Shown piece after piece: positions 1 to 7,244 of a stretch of DNA of 64,000 nt; positions within the stretch are counted from its first letter, which is position 1, and every line of letters starts with the position of its first letter. The translations under genes and the position numbers were made by a program. This stretch comes from Paenibacillus sp. RC67 (GTDB taxonomy: Bacteria; Bacillota; Bacilli; Paenibacillales; NBRC-103111). The DNA is taken from NCBI RefSeq assembly GCF_030020805.1, contig NZ_CP125098.1, positions 7,607,501 to 7,671,500 of the forward strand, given 5' to 3'. The notes beneath the pieces are model-generated. The model saw only the letters and a program-made list of their open reading frames with translations, searched no databases and was not told where the DNA came from.

Positions 1-68
1 TCTTGCGTTTTCAGCATTTGTTCCTGCATTTTCTTCACTTGCTTCATCATTTGATTCATGTTGTTCAT
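1..68 (-). CDS. ybaB: YbaB/EbfC nucleoid-associated protein, N-terminus only
   Basis: The first 22 codons read MNNMNQMMKQVKKMQEQMLK, the methionine- and lysine-rich N-terminal helix of the YbaB/EbfC family, small dimeric DNA-binding proteins of the nucleoid. A GAGGAG ribosome binding site precedes the ATG. The gene starts 19 bases after the dnaX stop, matching the widespread dnaX-ybaB-recR order, so it is probably cotranscribed with dnaX. The rest lies beyond the left edge of the window. Confidence 0.85.
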   Translation of the reverse strand, partial: MNNMNQMMKQVKKMQEQMLKTQ

Positions 69-87
69 TCAAATCCACTCCTCGTCA

Positions 88-1836
88 TCAGTCTTCTTTT
101 ATTTTTACCAGATCCTCGCCAAACATTTGGATGGCCTCATGAATCCATTCTTCCTTTGTACCAGCAGGTTCATCCTCATGCACCAGCTTTAACTCTTCGC
201 TCGGATTGTCGACAGGTTTCGATTGTTCAGCCGCTGTCTTCCAATCCTTCATCATGATGGTCACGAGCCGAAGGGGATGGCCTAGAATTTCACTCATCAC
301 TTGCTCGATTAACTGCTTGTTTGCAGGCTTTTCTGTGGTTTCCCTGTGCATGGAGCTTTTAAAAGCTACCAATAAAGCACCATCGAACACAGCAACAGGC
401 TCGCCGTCCACCAACCATGCATGGATCGTAATTTTTTGTTCCTTTACGCGGCCAAGCACCTGGCTCCACCGCTGCATAACCGCTCTGGTATCGTCAGCGT
501 CCTTCGCCTGCAGGTATCCTTCCAGCTTCTCAACCTTCTTCATGGCTACAGGCACCGAAGCCGCCCTCGAACCGGAAGCAGAGGTTCCGCCCGAATGACT
601 GGAGCCAGAAGCCGCTGGAGCCACACCCTGCTTAAGCATCTGTGTGATCTGCTCCTCCAACTTCTGAATTCGACCTGACAATTGAGCGACCAATCCGTCC
701 GAAGCTTGAGTCGAAGCAGCCGCATGCACAGCGGTCACAGGTTGATCAGAACCGGCAGAGCTGCAAAGCTTCATTAACGCCACTTCTAGAAGCGTTTGGG
801 GCTGTACGGAATATTTCATCTCCGTCTGGTAGTGGTTCAATGTGTCCATCATGGAGATAAGTTCCTGGGTTGTGAACGACTCCGCCACTTCAGCAAATTG
901 CTTCACATCTATAATACGGTCTGTGACCGCTTGAGAACCAGGTACCATCTTAACCATGAGCAAATCGCGAAAATAATACAGAAGGCTCTCCATGCATTTG
1001 TCTGCACTTTTGCCCTCTTGCATAAAGTCATCGACTAACTTTAGTACGGCGCCGACGTCCCGTCGTTTCACAGCAAGCACCAATTTTTCAAATTGGTCAC
1101 CCGCCATGCCTCCTGTAATTGAGACAACGTCGTCATACGTGATGTTTGTGCCTGAGAACGCCATGATTTGGTCCAGCAGGCTTAACGCATCGCGCATGCC
1201 TCCATCAGACAATCTGGCTATGAACCGAATGGCTTCGTCATCGGCATCAATATGCTCTTCCCTGCACACCTCATGAAGCCGCTCCACTTGTTCATCCAAC
1301 GAGACACGTCTGAAATCGAACCGCTGACAGCGAGAAATGATGGTTGCCGGCAGCTTATGCGGTTCCGTGGTAGCCAGAATGAACATAACATGCGCGGGAG
1401 GCTCCTCCAATGTTTTTAACAGAGCGTTGAAGGCTTCCGTTGTCAGCATATGCACTTCGTCAATGATGTACACTTTTTGCCGCACTTCCGTCGGTGCATA
1501 TTTCACTTTATCACGAATGTCACGGATTTCTTCGACACCCCGATTGGAGGCAGCATCAATCTCGACAACGTCCATGACTGCGCCCTCGGTAATACGGATG
1601 CAGTTAGCACACTCGTTACACGGCTCCTCGGCAGGACCTTTCAAACAATTGACGGCTTTAGCCAAAATTTTGGCAGCACTCGTCTTCCCCGTTCCCCGTG
1701 GGCCGTTAAACAAGTAAGCGTGCGTATAACGTCCTTCGCGCAGCGAATTTTGCAAGGTTTGAACTATGTGCTTCTGACCTACAATTTCCCGGAAAGCCTG
1801 CGGTCTCCACGTTCGGTATAATGCGATATGTGCCAT
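88..1836 (-). CDS. dnaX: DNA polymerase III subunits gamma/tau
   Basis: Clamp-loader ATPase that links the replicative polymerase to the helicase and loads the sliding clamp. The 582-residue protein starts MAHIALYRTWRP. It has a Walker A motif GPRGTGKT at about residues 45-52, a four-cysteine zinc module (C64, C73, C76, C79), DEVH Walker B at about 126-129 and a sensor arginine in ISRCQRF. The C-terminal third is low complexity followed by a tau-like domain. Length is close to Bacillus DnaX (about 560). The RBS GGAGAGGAAG precedes the ATG. It lies upstream of ybaB and downstream of an SRP RNA gene, as in Bacillus subtilis. Confidence 0.97.
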   Translation of the reverse strand: MAHIALYRTWRPQAFREIVGQKHIVQTLQNSLREGRYTHAYLFNGPRGTGKTSAAKILAKAVNCLKGPAEEPCNECANCIRITEGAVMDVVEIDAASNRGVEEIRDIRDKVKYAPTEVRQKVYIIDEVHMLTTEAFNALLKTLEEPPAHVMFILATTEPHKLPATIISRCQRFDFRRVSLDEQVERLHEVCREEHIDADDEAIRFIARLSDGGMRDALSLLDQIMAFSGTNITYDDVVSITGGMAGDQFEKLVLAVKRRDVGAVLKLVDDFMQEGKSADKCMESLLYYFRDLLMVKMVPGSQAVTDRIIDVKQFAEVAESFTTQELISMMDTLNHYQTEMKYSVQPQTLLEVALMKLCSSAGSDQPVTAVHAAASTQASDGLVAQLSGRIQKLEEQITQMLKQGVAPAASGSSHSGGTSASGSRAASVPVAMKKVEKLEGYLQAKDADDTRAVMQRWSQVLGRVKEQKITIHAWLVDGEPVAVFDGALLVAFKSSMHRETTEKPANKQLIEQVMSEILGHPLRLVTIMMKDWKTAAEQSKPVDNPSEELKLVHEDEPAGTKEEWIHEAIQMFGEDLVKIKED

Positions 1837-1868
1837 AGCTTCCTCTCCAACAATTGTTTATCCCGTCT

Positions 1869-1897
1869 ATTATACTACACATCTACGGCTGAATGAA
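1869..1897 (-). promoter_or_regulatory. Candidate dnaX promoter
   Basis: On the minus strand a perfect TATAAT (1869-1874) lies 17 bases downstream of a weak -35 TTCATT (1892-1897), in the short gap between the histidine kinase stop and the dnaX start. The -10 is convincing and the -35 is poor. Confidence 0.4.
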
Positions 1898-1902
1898 GTG
1901 GC

Positions 1903-2964
1903 TCAGGGGAAAGGAATGCTCAGTGTGAAAGTAGTTCCGAAGCCTTTCGAGGAAACACGGATATGACCTCCGATATCATGAATGATGCGTTGGCAGATGG
2001 ACAGTCCAAGTCCTGTACCCTCTTGCTTGGTGGTGAAAAACGGATCAAAAATCTTATCAATAACAAAAAGCGGTATGCCGGGACCTGTGTCGTGAATTTC
2101 AATGTTCACTCTTCGCTCCTCATTGTCCACCCTCTCCGTAATCGTTAAATGCCCTCCATCGCCCATGGCCTCAATGCCATTTTTGCAAATGTTCAAGAAG
2201 ACTTGTTTCAACAACTCCTTATCCGCAATGACCTGTGGGAGTTCCTCTTTCATGTCGCACTGGACTATAACACCGTGAAGAATCGCTTCGTTATTAATGA
2301 TCGGTAAAATATCCTTCACTACCTGCGACAGATCAACAGATGAATAAGTAACGTTTTTAGGCTTACCCAGCAGTAAAAATTCATTGACCAACTCGTTAAT
2401 CCGATTCATTTCAGTAAGCATGACTTCAGTATAACCGCTTTCCCGTTCCATTCCTTGCTCTTGAAGTGTTTTGCGCAGCACCTGCAGGAAGCCTTTAATC
2501 GAGGTCAACGGATTGCGAATTTCGTGAGCCGTTCCTGCCGCAATCTGTCCGATCATCGCCAGCCGGTCGCTGCGTTGAACCTGTTCTTCCAAAGAACGAA
2601 GATTCGTCACATCTTTAAAAATAATATAAGCGCCGGCTATCTGATTACTTTCGTCACGCAGAACATTGGAGTCCAGCAGTAGTTCATATCGCTCCCGGTT
2701 GTTCGTCCATGAAAGCGCATGATTGCGGACCACCATTCCCTCTAAAATATTTCGCTGTACCAATTGGTGCTCGGGCGGAAGCGTCGCAAATATATGATCC
2801 ACTGGCCGTCCAAGCACATTCTCTCTAACTAAGCCAAGCACACGGCACGCCATATCACTGATATCAATCAATTTAAAGCTGGTGTCAATAAGCATGACTC
2901 CCAGATTGACATCCTTCATAAATGTTCCGGCGAATTGCTGTAGCAAATTCAACCCCCGCTGCAA
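1903..2964 (-). CDS. Orphan PAS-domain histidine kinase, KinA/KinB-type H-box
   Basis: A soluble sensor kinase of 353 residues with no membrane segment. A PAS domain spans about residues 15-120, followed by a HisKA domain with the phospho-accepting histidine at about H147 in HEIRNPLTSIKGFLQ, then a HATPase domain with DTGPGIP and GTGLGLSI motifs. The H-box has the form found in Bacillus sporulation kinases (HEIRNPLT..KGFLQ). No response regulator lies beside it, so it is an orphan. Translation starts at TTG with an excellent AGGAGGTGG ribosome binding site. A SigH-type promoter lies about 55 bases upstream. A role as a phosphodonor to Spo0F, encoded 7 kb away, is inferred. Confidence 0.88.
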   Translation of the reverse strand: MQRGLNLLQQFAGTFMKDVNLGVMLIDTSFKLIDISDMACRVLGLVRENVLGRPVDHIFATLPPEHQLVQRNILEGMVVRNHALSWTNNRERYELLLDSNVLRDESNQIAGAYIIFKDVTNLRSLEEQVQRSDRLAMIGQIAAGTAHEIRNPLTSIKGFLQVLRKTLQEQGMERESGYTEVMLTEMNRINELVNEFLLLGKPKNVTYSSVDLSQVVKDILPIINNEAILHGVIVQCDMKEELPQVIADKELLKQVFLNICKNGIEAMGDGGHLTITERVDNEERRVNIEIHDTGPGIPLFVIDKIFDPFFTTKQEGTGLGLSICQRIIHDIGGHIRVSSKGFGTTFTLSIPFP

Positions 2965-3018
2965 CGTGCCACCTCCTAAGCTATACCCCTTTAAACATTC
3001 CTAGTTAACTTTAGTATA

Positions 3019-3047
3019 CAATTCTCCTAAATTTTTCATTTTCCTTC
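3019..3047 (-). promoter_or_regulatory. SigH-type promoter of the PAS histidine kinase
   Basis: Reading the minus strand, the -35 GAAGGAAAA (3039-3047) and -10 GGAGAATTG (3019-3027) are separated by 11 bases. This fits the Bacillus SigH consensus RnAGGAwWW-N11/12-RnnGAATww with one mismatch at the last position. A SigA-like TATACT (3013-3018) directly follows, so a second overlapping vegetative promoter is possible. Confidence 0.6.
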
Positions 3048-3055
3048 TGTCGGCA

Positions 3056-3100
3056 TAAAAAAACACCATTCCTCAGTCCATGACCGAAAAATGATGTTTT
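3056..3100 (-). terminator. Terminator of the SRP RNA gene
   Basis: On the minus strand AAACATCATT and AATGGTGTTT can pair across a 19-base loop, followed by a run of T. It sits about 25 bases past the 3' end of the SRP RNA. Confidence 0.7.
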
Positions 3101-3125
3101 ATGTATATCGTATGGTAAAAAATAA

Positions 3126-3397
3126 TACCGTGCACCTACCTTGATATTACGATCCAAGCGGAATTTTTAGTCTCAGCTCAAGTCAGGCGACCCTCCGGCA
3201 CATGGAACATCTTGCTTACGGCTGCTTCCTTCCGGACCTGACCGGATTCACAAGCATCCATTGCGGAGGACCCAACTCTCAACACCGATTCTAAAACCCA
3301 AACCTTACATCGCAATACCGCGAATAGGCGTTCGACCCCGCTACAGCGGATTGCGGGTTACAGGGCACCGCTACCTCCCCGTCTAGCACGGCAAAGA
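3126..3397 (-). ncRNA. scr: Signal recognition particle RNA (scRNA), long Bacillus type
   Basis: RNA scaffold of the signal recognition particle. The universal domain IV core CAGGTCCGGAAGGAAGCAG is present, with the asymmetric-loop partner strand around CATGTGCCGGAGGG. The 5' part matches the Alu domain of the 6S-like Bacillus RNA (GCCGTGCTAGACGGGGAGG, then GTAGCGGTGCCCTGTAACC), and the 3' end GGTGCACGGTA pairs with the 5' CCGTGC. At about 272 nucleotides it matches the roughly 270-nt B. subtilis scRNA. Ends were set by the terminal helix and are good to a few bases. The position upstream of dnaX is also conserved. Confidence 0.95.
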
Positions 3398-3399
3398 TA

Positions 3400-3428
3400 A
3401 GTATAGACGATTCCTCGGGAAATAGCAA
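3400..3428 (-). promoter_or_regulatory. SRP RNA promoter
   Basis: Minus-strand -35 TTGCTA (3423-3428) and -10 TATACT (3400-3405) are separated by exactly 17 bases. The RNA 5' end at about 3397 follows at close range. Confidence 0.75.
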
Positions 3429-3438
3429 CCTGTGTGCA

Positions 3439-3831
3439 TTATTTACGAGAAACGGAAACTTTCACCGTATAACGCGGCATGGCCTTCGATAATTTGTCAT
3501 AGGCGTCTCTTTCCACTCGCGCCGCTTCCTCAGCAGATAGGTTCGCAGGCACACTCAGTCTCACTGTAGCTATAGGTCCATTCATCGTGATGTTGGAACC
3601 CGTGACCTGAGGCACTTGTTTTATCGTTTCCTTCATTAAACGGGTGTCTTCCTTATACGTATGGTACGTAGGACTCATCGGCATATTCGGGTTCACTTCC
3701 GTTATTCCGAGCGCTCCATCTTGAGAGTACGACTTCACCCTGGTAGTTCCATCCTGCTTTTGACATGCACTTCCCATTAATGCAGCGGCCAGCAAAGTAC
3801 ATAATGTAAAAGACAAAGTTCTCGATCTCAA
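3439..3831 (-). CDS. YhcN/YlaJ-family sporulation lipoprotein
   Basis: A 130-residue secreted lipoprotein. After a short basic N-terminus and hydrophobic stretch comes a lipobox ending ...LMGSAC, then a YhcN/YlaJ-like domain with the pattern VRLSVPANLSAEEAARVERD and a final VKVSVSRK. This family is known from Bacillus spore and forespore membranes. The start is TTG at 3831, because GGAGGTG sits 8 bases upstream; longer open-frame starts would place that RBS inside the gene. A forespore-type promoter lies upstream. Its exact function is unknown in this family. Confidence 0.82.
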   Translation of the reverse strand: MRSRTLSFTLCTLLAAALMGSACQKQDGTTRVKSYSQDGALGITEVNPNMPMSPTYHTYKEDTRLMKETIKQVPQVTGSNITMNGPIATVRLSVPANLSAEEAARVERDAYDKLSKAMPRYTVKVSVSRK

Positions 3832-3916
3832 AACAAAAACACCTCCTGCAACCATACTAAGAGCTAGGTTAACAGCCGGGATGACCGAAGTCATCGAACA
3901 GCTGCTGCTTTGTTCT

Positions 3917-3945
3917 TAGGATAGCCACAGGAGGCATGATTATGC
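3917..3945 (-). promoter_or_regulatory. Candidate SigG (forespore) promoter for the YhcN-like gene
   Basis: Minus strand GCATA (3941-3945) and TATCCTA (3917-3923) are spaced by 17 bases, close to the SigG consensus gnATR-N17/18-cAtnnTA with one mismatch in the -10. In the leader (3880-3895) GATGAC and GTCATC flank a TTCG tetraloop, a stable hairpin. Confidence 0.5.
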
Positions 3946-3973
3946 TGTAAGACATCTGGAAAACGGCCTAAAA

Positions 3974-4171
3974 TTAGATACCGTATTTCTTTTTAAATTT
4001 ATCAACACGACCGCCGGCATCAAGGAATTTCTGTTTACCGGTGAAGAACGGATGGCAAGCGGAACAAATCTCTACACGAAGATTTTGTTTGATCGAACCT
4101 GTTTCAAAGGTATTGCCGCAAGCGCACGTAACCGTTGTGTTATGGTACGTAGGATGGATTGCTTCTTTCAT
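3974..4171 (-). CDS. rpmE: Ribosomal protein bL31, zinc-binding type
   Basis: A 65-residue 50S subunit protein. Four cysteines that bind zinc are present (C16 and C18 in TCACGNTF, C36 and C39 in EICSACHPFF), so this is the C+ form rather than the zinc-free paralogue made under zinc starvation. The hallmark HPFFTGKQKF and the ending RVDKFKKKYGI match the family. The ATG at 4171 was chosen because the in-frame GTG further upstream lies inside the GAGGTG ribosome binding site. It lies downstream of rho and a radical SAM gene and has its own promoter. Confidence 0.97.
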   Translation of the reverse strand: MKEAIHPTYHNTTVTCACGNTFETGSIKQNLRVEICSACHPFFTGKQKFLDAGGRVDKFKKKYGI

Positions 4172-4236
4172 TGCTTTCACCTCTTTTGCCCTGAAACACC
4201 ATGTGAATCAGAGTTATCAATTATACACATGAGTGT

Positions 4237-4266
4237 AGTATATCACGCTCATTATATTAGATGCAA
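4237..4266 (-). promoter_or_regulatory. rpmE promoter
   Basis: Minus strand -35 TTGCAT (4261-4266), an 18-base spacer, and an extended -10 TGATATACT with the hexamer at 4237-4242. A second TATAAT lies closer to the gene with no good -35. Confidence 0.5.
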
Positions 4267-4280
4267 GTGGTTTGTACGAA

Positions 4281-5525
4281 TTACAGCCTTGGAGGAATAT
4301 GGGTATAGGAACCCAGCACAACATTAGGCAATTCTTCGCGGAAAATCTCCAGCATCTGCTTCATTCCAAGCTGTTCGCCTTGCGGTTTAGGAATTAAACC
4401 AAGATAGCTTTCTGGATCAATATTTAAATTGCGCAATTGAATCAGCTTCAAGTCGGTACGTCTTACAAACTCGATCATGGCCTCAATTTCTTCTTCTCTA
4501 TCCGTTACACCAGGAAAGATCAAATAGTTGATTGAGGTGTAGACACCTTTATCCGCTGCATAGCGCAGCGACTTCTCGACGTTTTTCAACGTATAGCCGC
4601 GCGGCTTGTAATAAGCGTTATAATGGTCGTCCAATGCACTGATCGTACTGACTCGCATCAAGTTAAGGCCAGCATCTACAATACCACGAATATGATCGGT
4701 TAACCCTGCGTTCGTGTTAATGTTAATGTACCCCATGCTCGTTTGTTCCCGAACCTGACGCATTGCTTGAATAATGATGGGCGCTTGCGTAGAAGGCTCG
4801 CCTTCGCAGCCTTGCCCGAAGCTTATAATGCTGTCCGGCGTCTTCAAGTGTTCCAGCATCACTTGAACAAGCTCTTCTACCGTCGGCTTAAAATTCATCC
4901 GCGTCTGAGGTGCCGGAAATCCGCTATCATCAGGCTGCTCGGAAATACAGCCGAAGCAACCGGCGTTACAGGAGAACGACACAGGTACTGCGCCTTCCCA
5001 ACGATTCAAAAACGTATTAGATGCCGTAAGGCATTCATATCCCAATGCACAGTTGGATAAATGTTTGTACAGCCTATTGTCACTATACTTTTCCAGATAT
5101 CGTTGAACCTGTACCTCCAACTCATCCGGGTCACAGTTGCGAGGATTCCACCGCTCCGGATCATCGCTTTGGTGAGCAGCTACATAAAACCGTCCATCCT
5201 TCCAGATTGCGGCTGTGTAGCCGAAAAGCGGAAGCAATTTGCTTTTGTCCGATTTGACATAGCCTGGAATCAGAAGACGAGTGAAGCCCTGTGGAAGAAG
5301 TGCTCCGACTGCCGTTACTTCTCCGGGAACTACTTCCATTTCTCCGGTTGCTGCATTCAATCCAATCGGGCGTGTATCCGGCAAACTAACCAATGTAGCT
5401 CCCTCGGGAAGAGGAATTAGCTCGTCTTCCATAATGTCCGTTATCATATCTCCGTTGCGACCGAGCGCTACATAATCGGGATGATCAAACACATTCCCAT
5501 CACGGTCGGCATATAGCAAGTTCAT
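4281..5525 (-). CDS. Radical SAM protein of unknown function
   Basis: A 414-residue protein. A CxxxCxxC iron-sulfur motif (C186, C190, C193 in CNAGCFGC) identifies the radical S-adenosylmethionine superfamily; GQGCEGEP at about 240 and NINTNAGL are typical barrel motifs. The first 180 residues form a separate domain rich in beta-type sequence with no motif I recognise. Substrate and reaction are unknown. The start is supported by TAGGAG. The gene begins 24 bases after the rho stop on the same strand, so it is probably cotranscribed with rho. B. subtilis has no such gene between rho and rpmE. Confidence 0.85.
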   Translation of the reverse strand: MNLLYADRDGNVFDHPDYVALGRNGDMITDIMEDELIPLPEGATLVSLPDTRPIGLNAATGEMEVVPGEVTAVGALLPQGFTRLLIPGYVKSDKSKLLPLFGYTAAIWKDGRFYVAAHQSDDPERWNPRNCDPDELEVQVQRYLEKYSDNRLYKHLSNCALGYECLTASNTFLNRWEGAVPVSFSCNAGCFGCISEQPDDSGFPAPQTRMNFKPTVEELVQVMLEHLKTPDSIISFGQGCEGEPSTQAPIIIQAMRQVREQTSMGYININTNAGLTDHIRGIVDAGLNLMRVSTISALDDHYNAYYKPRGYTLKNVEKSLRYAADKGVYTSINYLIFPGVTDREEEIEAMIEFVRRTDLKLIQLRNLNIDPESYLGLIPKPQGEQLGMKQMLEIFREELPNVVLGSYTHIPPRL

Positions 5526-5549
5526 GGCTAATGCTCCTATCTTGTTGAA

Positions 5550-6878
5550 TTACGACGCAGAGGAGTTTTTCACTCGTTTGGAAGTAGCAGTAGAGGACGA
5601 TGATCCACCGCTTCCGCTGCCCGAATTAGCCCCGCCGTTTTTTTCGAGCATATCCAAAAACTCTTGATTTGTTTTGGAATCAGCCAGCTTTTTCAAGAAG
5701 GCTTCCAAATATTCATGCGAATCGTTCATACTCTTACGAATAGCCCATACTTTATCGAGCTCTTCTTTGGTTAGGAGCATTTCTTCACGACGCGTACCAG
5801 AACGACGAATGTCGATAGCTGGGAATATACGGCGTTCTGCCAGCTTGCGGTCCAAGTGTAGCTCCAGGTTACCCGTTCCTTTGAATTCTTCATAGATAAC
5901 GTCATCCATACGCGAACCGGTTTCAATCAGCGCCGTTGCCAATATCGTTAAGCTGCCGCCCTCTTCGATGTTACGGGCAGCACCAAAAAATCTTTTGGGA
6001 CGATGGAATGCACCCGGATCAATACCCCCAGATAACGTGCGTCCTGTAGGTGGCACAACCAGGTTGTAAGCCCGCGCCAGACGCGTAATACTATCCATCA
6101 GTATGACAACATCCTTCTTGTGCTCCACCAAACGTTGAGCGCGCTCCAAGACGAGCTCCGCTACTTTGATATGGTTTTCAGGCAGCTCATCAAATGTCGA
6201 TGCGACGACCTCACCTTTAACTGAACGCTGCATATCCGTTACCTCTTCCGGACGTTCGTCAATCAGCAGGACAAACAGCTCAATATCCGGATGATTGGTC
6301 GAGATACTGTTAGCGATTTCCTTGAGCAATAAAGTTTTACCAGCTTTGGGCGGTGCTACGATCAAGCCGCGTTGTCCTAATCCTACGGGAGCCAATAAAT
6401 CCATTAGACGAGTGGAATAATGCGTAGGGGAGGTTTCCAATACTAGTTTCTTTTGCGGATACAGAGGAGTCAATGCAGGAAAATGAAGCCGTTCCGCTGC
6501 CGTAACAGGGTCTTCTCCGTTTACAGCTTCCACATGCAGCAATCCGAAATACCGTTCATTTTCTTTTGGAGGACGGCATTTGCCGGATACAAGATCGCCG
6601 GACCGCAAATCAAACTTGCGAATCTGGGAAGCGGAGATGTAAATATCCTCCGAGCTTGGCAAGTAGTTGATAGGTCTAAGGAAGCCAAAGCCGTCCTGAA
6701 GAATCTCCAGCACGCCCTGCATAAACATCAATCCGCCTTTTTCAGCCTGTGCTCGTAAAATGGCAAAAATAAGTTCTTTTTTCTTCAGCTGACCGTAATA
6801 AGGAATTTGATGCTTTTTGGCCAATTGATAAAGCTCTGTCAATTTAAGTGCCTCTAGTTGTGCTAGATGCATATCCAT
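5550..6878 (-). CDS. rho: Transcription termination factor Rho
   Basis: Hexameric RNA helicase that ends transcription. The 442-residue protein has the N-terminal Rho domain (LKLTELYQLAKKH), the RNA-binding cold-shock-like domain at about 52-125 (GFGFLRP), Walker A APPKAGKT at about 175-182, Walker B and the DERPEEVTDM segment, and the Q/R-loop motifs SGGIDPGAFHRPKRF. The last 30 residues are a serine- and glycine-rich tail not seen in B. subtilis Rho. The start is ATG behind GGTGG; an in-frame ATG two codons later is also possible. Order murA-rho-rpmE is conserved, but glpX, found between rho and murA in B. subtilis, is absent. Confidence 0.97.
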   Translation of the reverse strand: MDMHLAQLEALKLTELYQLAKKHQIPYYGQLKKKELIFAILRAQAEKGGLMFMQGVLEILQDGFGFLRPINYLPSSEDIYISASQIRKFDLRSGDLVSGKCRPPKENERYFGLLHVEAVNGEDPVTAAERLHFPALTPLYPQKKLVLETSPTHYSTRLMDLLAPVGLGQRGLIVAPPKAGKTLLLKEIANSISTNHPDIELFVLLIDERPEEVTDMQRSVKGEVVASTFDELPENHIKVAELVLERAQRLVEHKKDVVILMDSITRLARAYNLVVPPTGRTLSGGIDPGAFHRPKRFFGAARNIEEGGSLTILATALIETGSRMDDVIYEEFKGTGNLELHLDRKLAERRIFPAIDIRRSGTRREEMLLTKEELDKVWAIRKSMNDSHEYLEAFLKKLADSKTNQEFLDMLEKNGGANSGSGSGGSSSSTATSKRVKNSSAS

Positions 6879-7244
6879 AATTTCTAACCACCAAACTATT
6901 AAATTTTCAAGGCTTAGCGTACCGTAATGACTCTAGCATTTAAGTGTGAGTTAAAAGTCCTTTTTCAATGCCGGAAAAAACAAGTTCTCGGAGAAAACCC
7001 ACTAAGGAAGCTGTCGGGGAATTAAAGAAAGGAGCAGCAGGTCTTTCTTGCGAAAAACATCTCAGATAAGTCCGGGGCCTAGTGCCACCCGTAACAAATC
7101 TTATACAAGATAGCTTTTCGTAAGAAAGCTGCTTCATATTCATACTTAACCGTTTATGGTGCTCTATAACTAACAATTTCGAAATTTTCCCTTGTGTCAT
7201 TGACACTGTCTAGCATTACCCAAAAAGTTGGAGTCTATACGAAA
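6879..7244 (-). other. 366-base rho leader region without a convincing gene
   Basis: Between the murA stop and the rho start. An 88-codon open frame here has no ribosome binding site and no recognisable protein. The minus strand holds several small inverted repeats (AGCTTT/AAAGCT, ATCTT/AAGAT, AAGAAAG/CTTTCTT), so a structured 5' leader for rho is plausible. Rho is autoregulated in other bacteria. No clear promoter was found. Confidence 0.35.

Noticed and set aside
7070..7094. GGGTGGCAC on the minus strand, resembling the start of a T-box antiterminator motif.
   Set aside because: The rest of the T-box (ACCGCG, AG-bulge, terminator) is absent and rho is not a T-box target.
6940..7206. An 88-codon minus-strand open frame upstream of rho.
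   Set aside because: No ribosome binding site, no recognisable fold and unusual residue use; treated as part of the rho leader.
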